From Malaciobacter molluscorum LMG 25693 (lineage in GTDB: Bacteria; Campylobacterota; Campylobacteria; Campylobacterales; Arcobacteraceae): 64,000 nucleotides of DNA. The position numbers and the translations under genes were made by a program. Within the stretch, counting starts at the first letter, position 1. Every line of letters starts with the position of its first letter. Positions 56,452 to 64,000 of this stretch are shown in pieces. A model generated the notes under the pieces. That model was given only the letters and a program-made list of their open reading frames with translations, was not told the origin of the DNA and did not search any database. The stretch covers positions 744,001 to 808,000 of the forward strand of contig NZ_CP032098.1 in assembly GCF_003544935.1 (NCBI RefSeq). Reading direction: 5' to 3'.

Positions 56452-56781
56452 ATGAAAGTTGCAAAGCTTGAAGATATGATAAAAGGTTGGTTTGTAGGTA
56501 ACTTTGATCCAACACTTATAAAAACAAATGAAGTAGAAGTTGCAGTAAAAGAGTATAAAAAAGGTGAGTGTGAAGAGAAACACTATCATAAAATAGCCAC
56601 AGAAATAACTGTAATAGTAAGTGGAAAAGTAAAGATGAACGGCATTGAATACTCAAAGGGGGATATTATAGTCATAGAACCTTTTGAAACTACAGATTTT
56701 GAAGCATTGGAAGATACAGTAAATACAGTAGTTAAATTTCCAGGTGCAAATGATGATAAATATTTAGGAGAGCCGAAATAA
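56452..56781 (+). CDS. Small cupin protein
   Basis: About 109 residues. The cupin motifs are KKGECEEKHYHKIATEITVIVSGKVKMNG (His-x-His and Glu ligands) and YSKGDIIVIEPFETTDFEA. A TTG at 56446 directly abuts AAAGG, while the ATG at 56452 has six bases of spacing. The domain is similar in size to sugar-binding or ketoisomerase cupins. It overlaps the second nucleotidyltransferase by one base and forms part of the same cassette. Confidence 0.72.
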   Translation: MKVAKLEDMIKGWFVGNFDPTLIKTNEVEVAVKEYKKGECEEKHYHKIATEITVIVSGKVKMNGIEYSKGDIIVIEPFETTDFEALEDTVNTVVKFPGANDDKYLGEPK

Positions 56782-57521
56782 TGATAAATATAGTAATACC
56801 AATGGCAGGTCAAGGAAGTAGATTTGCCAAAGCTGGATACGATAAACCAAAACCGTTTATTGATGTTGGTGGTAAACCTATGATTGTAAGAGTATTAGAA
56901 AATTTAGCTTGCCCAGAAGCTAGATATATTTTAATAGCAAGAAAAGAGCATATGGAAAAAGAAAAAGAGTTGGTTAGACAAATAGAGAAAGAGTTTAATG
57001 CTATTTTTATTCCAATAGACAAATTAACTGAAGGTACTGCTTGCACAGTTTTATATGCAAGAAAATATATAAATAACAATGATCCATTATTAATAGCAAA
57101 TTCTGATCAAATAGTTGATATAAATATTGCAGATTTTATATATGATTGTAAAAATAGAAATTTAGATGGTTCTATATTAACTTTTATAGATAAGTTTCGA
57201 GATCCAAAATGGTCATTTGCCAAACTTGATGAAAATAGTTTAGTTACAGAAGTAAAAGAAAAATTAGTTATTTCTGAGTTTGCAACAGTAGGAATTTATT
57301 TATTTTCAAAAGGAAAAGATTTTATAGATGCCTCAATCGATATGATCATAGAAAATGAGAGGGTAAATAATGAGTTTTACACTTGTCCTACATATAACTA
57401 TGCTATAAAAGATGGCTCAAAAATAGGTATTTATAATATTGAGTTTGAACAAATGCATGGAATTGGTACTCCTGAAGATTTGAATTTATATTTAAATAGT
57501 ATTGTCGATGATAAGTTATAA
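56781..57521 (+). CDS. GT-A nucleotidyltransferase (BcE-like), paralogue 2
   Basis: 246 residues. The signature is intact: IVIPMAGQGSRFAKAGYDKPKPFIDVGGKPM (about 4-34). The metal site is ANSDQIVD, and KWSFAKLDENSLVTEVKEK and YLFSKGKDFIDASIDMI align with paralogue 1. It should activate a sugar or polyol phosphate with an NTP. An AGGAG site precedes the ATG. The following acyltransferase overlaps its end by 14 bases. Confidence 0.8.
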   Translation: MINIVIPMAGQGSRFAKAGYDKPKPFIDVGGKPMIVRVLENLACPEARYILIARKEHMEKEKELVRQIEKEFNAIFIPIDKLTEGTACTVLYARKYINNNDPLLIANSDQIVDINIADFIYDCKNRNLDGSILTFIDKFRDPKWSFAKLDENSLVTEVKEKLVISEFATVGIYLFSKGKDFIDASIDMIIENERVNNEFYTCPTYNYAIKDGSKIGIYNIEFEQMHGIGTPEDLNLYLNSIVDDKL

Positions 57522-58008
57522 TATTAAAACTACATTACCAAAACCATCATTAATATTAAAAATAATTAGATTATTTCCTTTTATTTTATTAATACCAAAG
57601 TTAAAAAATATTGTATTAAAAAAACTAAATAAAAAAAATAATGTTAATATTAAACCTGGATTTTATTGTGTTGTTGGAGAAAATATTGAGTGTGGAAATA
57701 ATGTAAATTTAAATGATACAAGAATAATAGATTATGGAAAGGTTATTATTGGAGATAATGTTAAATTTTCAGGTGAAAATCTTATTTTAACTTCTACTCA
57801 TGATTTTAAAGAGTTTGATACTGTAAATATTGATAATGTTGAAATAGAATCAAATGTATGGATTACATATAGGTGTATAATTTTACCTGGTGTAAAAATA
57901 GGTGAAAATAGTATTATTGGTGCAGGTTCAGTTGTGACTAAAAACATTCCTGCAAATGTTATTGCAGCAGGCAACCCTTGTAAAGTTATAAAAAAAATAC
58001 AAAAGTAG
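57508..58008 (+). CDS. Hexapeptide-repeat acetyltransferase (MAT/NodL-like)
   Basis: About 166 residues. A basic amphipathic N-terminus (about 10-45) precedes left-handed beta-helix repeats: VVGENIECGNNVNLNDTRI, KVIIGDNVKFSGENLILTSTHDF with the catalytic His, and WITYRCIILPGVKIGENSIIGAGSVVTKNIPANVIAAGNPCKVIKK. It transfers acetyl or another acyl group to a sugar. A TTG at 57502 is in frame; ATG 57508 is chosen. Confidence 0.82.
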   Translation: MISYNIKTTLPKPSLILKIIRLFPFILLIPKLKNIVLKKLNKKNNVNIKPGFYCVVGENIECGNNVNLNDTRIIDYGKVIIGDNVKFSGENLILTSTHDFKEFDTVNIDNVEIESNVWITYRCIILPGVKIGENSIIGAGSVVTKNIPANVIAAGNPCKVIKKIQK

Positions 58009-58013
58009 ATTTT

Positions 58014-58826
58014 ATGAATGAAATTAAAATAAGTATAGTTATTCCTACGTATAATCGTGAAAAAAAAGTTTTAAATACAATAAAATCTGTAATAAAAACT
58101 TTTGATGGACATTGTGAATACGAAATAATTGTAATAGACGATAAATCGACTGATGATACTGTATTAAAATTAAATAAATATTTTGACAAAGAAATTAAAA
58201 ATAAATTGATAAAAATTTTTATTAATAAAAAAAATTTAGGTGTAACTGGTTCTAGAAATAGAGGTTTCTTTTTATCAAGTAATGATTTTGTTTTTTTTCT
58301 TGATTCAGATGATGAATTTATAAGTAATAATAGTAAACATATATTAAATTATTTAAATAAGAATATAGATTCACCTATGATTTTTTTTCGATGTATTGAT
58401 GAAAAAAATAATTTTGTTGGAACAAGATTTGATTTTGAAAAAAAGATAGAAATTTTTGAATATATTCAAAAAGGTTCTTATGGAGAGATACTTTGTGTAA
58501 TTAATAAAAACATAGTTAATGATACCCCATTTGAAGAAGAATTAAGAGGTTATGAAGGATTGTCATTAGCTAGGATAATTAATAAATATGGATTTGCAAT
58601 ATTATCTGATGTAATAGCAAGATTATATAATTGTGATGGCGAAGATAGATTATCTGTAAATTCAGGCTTTTTAAGAAGAATGCCTTTATTATCAAAAGGT
58701 CATTTTTTGATGCTAAAAGAGTTTGGAAAATTTATGACTTTAAAAAGTAAATTTTTTTATTTTATAAAAGCAATTCTTTATTATATTATAGGAAATATAT
58801 ATAATTTTATGAAAGGTAATAAATGA
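58014..58826 (+). CDS. Family 2 glycosyltransferase
   Basis: 270 residues. GT-A fold: ISIVIPTYNREKKVLNTIKSV, the acidic IVIDDKSTDDT (Asp42-Asp43), NLGVTGSRNRGF, and the metal-binding FFLDSDDEF (97-100 DSDD). It uses a nucleotide sugar to extend the lipid-linked repeat unit. The C-terminus has two hydrophobic helices (about 245-265) that may hold it to the membrane. It overlaps the next gene by four bases. Confidence 0.9.
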   Translation: MNEIKISIVIPTYNREKKVLNTIKSVIKTFDGHCEYEIIVIDDKSTDDTVLKLNKYFDKEIKNKLIKIFINKKNLGVTGSRNRGFFLSSNDFVFFLDSDDEFISNNSKHILNYLNKNIDSPMIFFRCIDEKNNFVGTRFDFEKKIEIFEYIQKGSYGEILCVINKNIVNDTPFEEELRGYEGLSLARIINKYGFAILSDVIARLYNCDGEDRLSVNSGFLRRMPLLSKGHFLMLKEFGKFMTLKSKFFYFIKAILYYIIGNIYNFMKGNK

Positions 58827-60004
58827 TAGTTTTTTATAATCCTCAAGTTGATGATTTTTTAGCAGAACCTCCTCATTTCTCTTTACTAAAAAGAAGAGCT
58901 TTAAAAAAATATGCTTATATCTTTAATGGTATATTATCAGAAAATAAAATGATTGAAATTTATGTTGATTTTACTCTATCTGCATTTGTACCTGAAAAAG
59001 TTTTTTCTAGATTTCCTTTATTTTTTAGAAAAATAATAGTAAAAAAAGAGTTAAGTAAATGGATAAAAGATAATAAATTAGAAAATAAAATAAAAATAAA
59101 TTTTAATTATAATAACTCTTTTGAAAATAAAATTTTATTTGCAATGTCTTATAAATCTATGGAAAACTACAATGAAAGTAGAATTAATATAATTAATAAA
59201 TTTAAGAAATCAATATTTCATCTTAGCCACTATCATATATCAACAAAAATGAAATCAAAAAATTTGTCATTATTAAAAAATGTTTATCTTTGTGGTGATT
59301 CTGATATTACTGTAAATGATTATTTTAATTTTCATTTTTCTTGGTATAAAAGAGAATTTTTGATTATTCCTTTCTTTGTTCAAGATAGATTCTTTTCTAA
59401 AAAAGAGTTTTCAGAAAAAAAAGATTTAGCTATAGCAACTGGTTCTTTTCATAATTTATATGATGAACAGCCTGCTTATAAATATGAAGATTATTTAGAC
59501 TTTTATAAACAATCAACTTATCATCCCATTAGAAAAATATTATATGAAAATAAAAATAAAGTTAAAAATTTGATAGATGTCAAAGTTAGTCCATATCGAG
59601 AAAAATCAAATGAAATCTTTATAATGAAATTATTAAAAAAATATTTTGTAGCACAAAAAAATTATTTTAGTTTTGATATTGTGGAGTTATATAATGAGTA
59701 TAAATATGTTGTAGTAGGAGAAGAAAATATAGGTTTCCCTGCTATTGGAGCTTTTGAAGCAATGGCATGTGGATGTATCCTAATTGGACAAAAAGAATAT
59801 TATTCTGGTTTGGGGGTAGAGGAAAATACACATTTTATTAATTATGATGGGAATTTTGAAGATTTAATTTCTAAAGTAAGAAATTTACAAAAAGAAGTAG
59901 AAATATTAAATAAGATTTCAATAAAATCTCAAAAATATATAAAAAAAACATTTTCATCTGAAAATAGATATGTCCAATTTAAAAAGGTTATTAGTGAATT
60001 ATAA
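58823..60004 (+). CDS. Family 1/4-like glycosyltransferase, diverged
   Basis: 393 residues. The N-terminal half is not recognisable beyond IVFYNPQVDDFLAEPPHFSLLKRRALKKYA, a start shared by some polysaccharide-locus transferases. The C-terminal part has YKYVVVGEENIGFPAIGAFEAMACGCILIGQKEYYSGLGV, the nucleotide-binding motif of GT-B enzymes with the conserved Glu in AFEAMACG. It probably adds one sugar to the repeat unit. The Wzy-like gene overlaps its end by 11 bases. Confidence 0.7.
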   Translation: MIVFYNPQVDDFLAEPPHFSLLKRRALKKYAYIFNGILSENKMIEIYVDFTLSAFVPEKVFSRFPLFFRKIIVKKELSKWIKDNKLENKIKINFNYNNSFENKILFAMSYKSMENYNESRINIINKFKKSIFHLSHYHISTKMKSKNLSLLKNVYLCGDSDITVNDYFNFHFSWYKREFLIIPFFVQDRFFSKKEFSEKKDLAIATGSFHNLYDEQPAYKYEDYLDFYKQSTYHPIRKILYENKNKVKNLIDVKVSPYREKSNEIFIMKLLKKYFVAQKNYFSFDIVELYNEYKYVVVGEENIGFPAIGAFEAMACGCILIGQKEYYSGLGVEENTHFINYDGNFEDLISKVRNLQKEVEILNKISIKSQKYIKKTFSSENRYVQFKKVISEL

Positions 60005-61337
60005 TTTAACTTTCATAAAAAAATTATTTGCATTTATTTTAATCATTTTTGTTTTTATTGGTGCTTTTTTATTTTATCAAAAAGATTTTCAATATTGGTC
60101 TTTATACTATTATAGTACAGTTTTTATAACAATAATTTATTTGTATAAGAATATTCCTTTTTGTTATTTTTTTTCATTTTTATTTATTATATTTCAATTG
60201 ATTGGGATAACTTTTTCAGTTATTCCATTTTTATATTTTGACCTTGAATTAGAAGGACTAAATAAAGCTTTATTTCTTCACTCTTTATCACTTTGTTTTA
60301 CTGTTGCAATAAATATTTTGTTCTTTTCCAAATATAGAGTTAAATTAACAGTAAAAAATAGTTTATTTGATACACCTGCTTGGAGTAAATTTATTTTAAT
60401 AAATAAAAGAATATTTTATTTTACTCTACCTTTTGTTTTTCTTGCAATGTATTTTTCTAATGGTTGGAAAAGTTTCTTTGGAATAGAAGGCTATGACCGA
60501 GTTGCAAGTATGAAAGGCATGGGCTTTTTAATGATTTTTTCTGTTATTAATGTTGGAAGTGCAATTTTTTTAGTACTAAATAATTTTTATAAAAAAAATT
60601 ATTTAAATATTCTTTTTCCTTTATTCTCTATTTTAGTTATTAATGGTTTTACTCAAGGAAGAAATAATTTAATATGGTTGATATTTACAGCTTTTTTCGT
60701 ATTAGGAGTTTTTAATAAAATAAATAAAAAGACTATAATTTATTTTTTCTTTTTAGGATTATTGATAGTTTTTTATAAAATAATGAGATATAATCCAAAT
60801 GAAAATCAATTTTCTCTGCTTTTGACTTTTTTCTTAAATTTTACAGGTGACTTTGATGTTGTAATTAGAACAACAAATCTTTTAAATTATATAGAAAAAA
60901 ATGATTTTTTTGGATTATACCATATTTGGTCACAGTTATTAGTATATTTACCTCGAACTATATTTCCAGACAAACCTCAAATATTAGGGAATCTTTATTT
61001 AAATGCTTTAGTCTTTCCTGGTGTTTATACAGGAGGTATTGGTAGTACAGGATTTACTTTTGGTGTTATTTCAGTACTTTATTCTATTACAGGAATTTCA
61101 TTTGCCTTATTACTTTTATTTTTATCCTGTTTTGTATTTATAAAATTTGATAATTATATATATAAAGAAATTGTAAATAAAAGATTGAGTATATTTTTTG
61201 TTATTTACTTTTTTTTACTTCAGAATGTTATTATATATTATAGAGAATGGTCTACTGGAATAACAAATATATTATTGTACTCTTTTATATATATTTTCTT
61301 TTATACAATATTTAAATTTAATTGGACTAAAGGTTAA
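59994..61337 (+). CDS. Wzy-like O-antigen/polysaccharide polymerase
   Basis: About 447 residues with about 12 membrane segments and a large periplasmic loop near 275-340 (FLNFTGDFDVVIRTTNLLNYIEKNDFFGLYHIWSQLLVYLPRTIFPDKP). INGFTQGRNNLIWLIF resembles the conserved arginine region of oligosaccharide repeat-unit polymerases. The frame is open to an ATG at 59970, but GTG at 59994 stands six bases after AAAGG and is preferred. With Wzx and Wzz it completes a Wzy-dependent pathway. Polymerases vary widely, so the name rests on topology and context. Confidence 0.78.
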   Translation: MNYNLTFIKKLFAFILIIFVFIGAFLFYQKDFQYWSLYYYSTVFITIIYLYKNIPFCYFFSFLFIIFQLIGITFSVIPFLYFDLELEGLNKALFLHSLSLCFTVAINILFFSKYRVKLTVKNSLFDTPAWSKFILINKRIFYFTLPFVFLAMYFSNGWKSFFGIEGYDRVASMKGMGFLMIFSVINVGSAIFLVLNNFYKKNYLNILFPLFSILVINGFTQGRNNLIWLIFTAFFVLGVFNKINKKTIIYFFFLGLLIVFYKIMRYNPNENQFSLLLTFFLNFTGDFDVVIRTTNLLNYIEKNDFFGLYHIWSQLLVYLPRTIFPDKPQILGNLYLNALVFPGVYTGGIGSTGFTFGVISVLYSITGISFALLLLFLSCFVFIKFDNYIYKEIVNKRLSIFFVIYFFLLQNVIIYYREWSTGITNILLYSFIYIFFYTIFKFNWTKG

Positions 61338-61339
61338 AT

Positions 61340-63238
61340 ATGTGTGGAATAGTTGGATTTATAGATAAAAATAAAAACATAGATATTTTAGATGATATGC
61401 TGAAAATTCAATCATATCGTGGTCCAGACGATAGTGGAATTTATTTTGATGAAAAAAGTGGAGTACACTTTGGACATAATAGACTTTCGATACAAGATTT
61501 AAGTTCTCATGGACATCAACCTTTTATAAGTGATTGTGAAAATTATGTGATTGTTTTCAATGGAGAAGTTTATAACTTTAAAAGCATAAAAAATGAACTT
61601 AAAGAACTAGGATATAAATTTATCTCAAACAGTGATACAGAGGTTATACTTTATAGTTATAAGCACTGGGGCATAAAGTGTATTGATAAATTTATAGGAA
61701 TGTTTGCTTTCTCAATACTTGATAAAATAAAAAATAAACTATTTTTAGTACGAGATAGAGCAGGGGTGAAACCATTATATTATTATAAAAACAAAGATCA
61801 ATTTATTTTTTCATCTGAAATTAAATCATTTCATAAACATCCAAAATTTAAAAAAGAGCAAAACTTAGAAGTGTTACCTTATTTTTTTCAGTTTGGATAT
61901 ATACCTGCTCCATATACAATATTTAAAAATTGTTTTAAACTTGAAGCTGGACATTATTTAGAGTATGATATTAAAAATTATAAATTTCAAATTACTAAGT
62001 ATTGGGATGTAAATGATTTTTATTTACAAGAAAAAAACTCTAAAAATGAAGGTGATATAAAAAATGATATAGAGAAAATTCTAAATGATGCTATTAATCT
62101 TAGAATGGTATCAGATGTACCTGTAGGGGTATTTTTAAGTGGTGGTTATGATAGTTCTTTGGTAGCCTCTATATTGGCTAAAAAACAAGGAAAAAAAATC
62201 AATACTTTTACTATAGGTTTTGATGATGAAAAATATAATGAAGCAAAACATGCTAAAACAATAGCTGAGTATCTTGGTACAAATCATACAGAATATTATA
62301 TGAAAAATAGTGATATGTTAGATTTAGTAGAGAAATTGCCATTTTATTATGATGAACCTTTTGGTGATAGTTCTGCTCTTCCTACTATGATAGTATCTAA
62401 AATAGCAAAAAAAACTGTAACAGTTGCATTAAGTGCAGATGGTGGAGATGAAGCTTTTTGTGGATATAGCAAATACTTTTTTCTTAATAAATTTCAAAAT
62501 ATATTTTCAAATAGTTTTAAAAGAGAAGTATTAAAAACAGGATTAAACCTCTTTAGTGCAGATAGTGTTGAATATATAAATGAAAAACTGCCTAAAAATT
62601 TAAAACAAACAAATATTAAAGATAAATATACTAAATTTCAAAGAGCTATAAATAGTGATAGTTTGGAAGAGATGTTTGAAAATGCAAGTAGTTATGTAGA
62701 TAAGAAAGAAATAAAGAAGTTTTTATCTATAAGTAAAAATGAGAAATTATTTAAAAAATGGCAAAATATAGGAAATATTGAGTTTCTAAATCAGATGATG
62801 GCTATTGATTATAAACTCTTTATGAATGATGATGTTCTTACTAAAGTTGACCGTGCTACTATGAGTGTGAGTCTAGAAGGAAGAGAACCCTTACTTGACC
62901 ATAGAATTATAGAGTATATGGCAAGAGTTCCTTTAAATATAAAATATAAAAATAATCAAGGAAAATATATATTAAGACAAGTACTTTATAAATATCTTCC
63001 AAAAGATATGGTTGATAAACCTAAGTCAGGATTTCAAATACCTCTTAATGAATGGCTTAGAAAAGAATTAAAACCTTTAGTAATAAAGTATTTAGATAAT
63101 ACTAAACTCAATGAAGATATTTTTAATATAAAAGAAATAAATCTTTTAAAGAAAAAATTTTTTGCTGGAGTTGATGTAGGTACAACTATATGGTTTATTT
63201 TAATGTATCAAATGTGGAAGGAAAAATGGTTTGACTAA
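61340..63238 (+). CDS. asnB: Glutamine-hydrolysing asparagine synthetase family protein
   Basis: 632 residues. The Ntn glutaminase domain starts with the catalytic Cys2 (MCGIVGF), SYRGPDDSG, FNGEVYNF and GMFAFSILD. The synthetase domain has the PP-loop SGGYDSS (267-273; more often SGGIDSS), and ALSADGGDEAFCGYSKYF and DRATMSVSLEGREPLLDH. Such genes in polysaccharide loci (WbpS-like) amidate uronic acids. The uronic acid genes of this cluster would supply the target, but true asparagine synthesis cannot be excluded. Confidence 0.88.
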   Translation: MCGIVGFIDKNKNIDILDDMLKIQSYRGPDDSGIYFDEKSGVHFGHNRLSIQDLSSHGHQPFISDCENYVIVFNGEVYNFKSIKNELKELGYKFISNSDTEVILYSYKHWGIKCIDKFIGMFAFSILDKIKNKLFLVRDRAGVKPLYYYKNKDQFIFSSEIKSFHKHPKFKKEQNLEVLPYFFQFGYIPAPYTIFKNCFKLEAGHYLEYDIKNYKFQITKYWDVNDFYLQEKNSKNEGDIKNDIEKILNDAINLRMVSDVPVGVFLSGGYDSSLVASILAKKQGKKINTFTIGFDDEKYNEAKHAKTIAEYLGTNHTEYYMKNSDMLDLVEKLPFYYDEPFGDSSALPTMIVSKIAKKTVTVALSADGGDEAFCGYSKYFFLNKFQNIFSNSFKREVLKTGLNLFSADSVEYINEKLPKNLKQTNIKDKYTKFQRAINSDSLEEMFENASSYVDKKEIKKFLSISKNEKLFKKWQNIGNIEFLNQMMAIDYKLFMNDDVLTKVDRATMSVSLEGREPLLDHRIIEYMARVPLNIKYKNNQGKYILRQVLYKYLPKDMVDKPKSGFQIPLNEWLRKELKPLVIKYLDNTKLNEDIFNIKEINLLKKKFFAGVDVGTTIWFILMYQMWKEKWFD

Positions 63239-64000
63239 AAAAATATTATTTGTAATAAATGTTGATTGGTTTTTTATATCTCATAGATTACCAATAGCAA
63301 TTGAAGCAATGAAAAAAGGCTATGAAGTTAATCTTGCTTGCTCAATAACAGACAAAAAAGAGTATTTAGAAAGTCTTGGAATAATTGTTCATCCCTTAAA
63401 ATTATCTCGAAGTGGAACAAGTATTTTATCTGAAATAAGTATTTTTATCAAAATTTATAAATTATTAAAAGATCTCTCATCAGATATTACACATTTTGTG
63501 ACAATCAAACCTGTACTTTATGGTGGCATTGTATCAAGATTTTTAAATTTAAATAAAAAAGTATTCTCTATTTCTGGATTAGGTTTTATATTTATTAATC
63601 AAGGATTAAAAGCATCACTTGTAAGAAGTGTAGTAAAACTAATGTATAAAGTTGCATTAAAAGGTAAGAACTCACATGTTATAGTTCAAAATCCAGATGA
63701 TAAAAAAATAGTAAATTCTTTAGTTAAACAACCTATTTCATTGATAAGAGGTTCTGGCGTAGATTTAAATAAGTATAAATATAAAGGAGAGAATAATACT
63801 GAAGATATTAAAATTTCAATGGCTTGTAGATTATTAAAAGATAAGGGAGTTTTTGAATATATTGAAGCCGCAAAAATTATAAAACAAAAGTTGCCAAATG
63901 TTAATTTTGAACTTTTTGGAGATATAGATATTCATAATCCTGCAAGTTTAACTCCTACAGATATAGAAAATATAAAAAGTGATGGATTTGTAAAAGTATA
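63231..64000 (+). CDS. Family 4 glycosyltransferase, N-terminal part (runs off the window)
   Basis: The frame is open from a TTG at 63231 to the window end. The TTG lies eight bases after AAGGA and overlaps asnB by eight bases. The product begins LTKKILFVINVDWFFISHRL, followed by AIEAMKKGYEVNLACSITD, HFVTIKPVLYGGIVSRF and FSISGLGFIFI, a pattern of GT4 enzymes like PglA and CapM that place a sugar on the lipid carrier. The end has DIKISMACRLLKDKGVFEYIEAAKII, the start of the GT-B C-terminal domain. At least 256 residues are visible. Confidence 0.8.
   Translation, partial: MTKKILFVINVDWFFISHRLPIAIEAMKKGYEVNLACSITDKKEYLESLGIIVHPLKLSRSGTSILSEISIFIKIYKLLKDLSSDITHFVTIKPVLYGGIVSRFLNLNKKVFSISGLGFIFINQGLKASLVRSVVKLMYKVALKGKNSHVIVQNPDDKKIVNSLVKQPISLIRGSGVDLNKYKYKGENNTEDIKISMACRLLKDKGVFEYIEAAKIIKQKLPNVNFELFGDIDIHNPASLTPTDIENIKSDGFVKV

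Noticed and set aside
41931-64000. Phase-variable homopolymer G or C tracts in the polysaccharide genes
   Set aside because: I found no G or C run long enough to suggest slipped-strand variation; only A and T runs occur, as expected from base composition.

Overview
The window is a very AT-rich (roughly a quarter G+C by eye), densely coding bacterial chromosome segment with about 70 protein genes and no rRNA, tRNA, CRISPR array or insertion sequence that I can see. Gene content and order point to the Campylobacterota, most likely an Arcobacter-type organism. The minus-strand run pyrH-rpoZ-spoT-tyrS-nitronate monooxygenase-amidase and the plus-strand run rplY-pth-LptF/G permease are orders known from Campylobacter and Helicobacter. 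Translation uses strong AAGGA-type ribosome binding sites with many TTG and GTG starts. Putative promoters are -10 boxes TATAAT or TAAAAT, often preceded by a T-rich stretch ending in G. No gene-free stretch exceeds about 150 bases.

Layout. 1-6400: end of a TonB-dependent receptor, a membrane protein with an apparent AUA start, an HD hydrolase with a small membrane protein upstream, a DUF2156/GNAT pair, folD-lepB-rpiB, and a small cytochrome c. 6400-9086: rplY, pth, an LPS-export permease and a Nudix hydrolase. 9049-15859 (minus): pyrH, rpoZ, spoT, tyrS, nitronate monooxygenase, cell-wall amidase. 15926-18692 (minus): pdxJ, pdxA and a P-loop protein. 18778-24664 (minus): cvpA-like, lysS, glyA, a SPOR-domain protein, trpE. 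24719-26941 (minus): sensor histidine kinase. 27082-32929: ispG, dnaB, galU, pgi, a nucleotidyltransferase-fold protein and a lone prepilin-like protein. 32938-41818: LPS inner-core heptose genes gmhB, hldD and hldE, a frameshifted periplasmic DNA ligase, apt, a Wzz-type chain-length protein, trpB, a DedA protein and pepA.

41931-64000 is a surface-polysaccharide (O-antigen or capsule) locus read entirely on the plus strand. It makes UDP-uronic acids (ugd, epimerase, a second nucleotide-sugar dehydrogenase). It makes GDP-mannose derivatives (manC, gmd, RmlC-like, cupin, a hexapeptide acyltransferase, a DegT aminotransferase). It has O-acyltransferases, one of them internally deleted, a Wzx flippase, a Wzy-like polymerase, several glycosyltransferases, and an AsnB-type amidotransferase that may amidate a uronic acid. 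In its middle is an unusual cassette: GDPD-like, HAD phosphatase, two BcE-like nucleotidyltransferases, an NTF2-like protein and a small cupin. I cannot assign this cassette to a known sugar pathway. galU and pgi upstream feed sugar precursors to the same export system, and Wzx/Wzy/Wzz together imply Wzy-dependent assembly.

Most notable items: two genes whose only well-placed start codons are AUA (304) and AUU (10425); a 40-residue membrane protein at 2180-2302; a one-base deletion that breaks a LigE-type ligase; an ispG start that coincides with the predicted transcription start; near-identical hairpin sequences on both sides of ugd; and the unassigned nucleotidyltransferase cassette.
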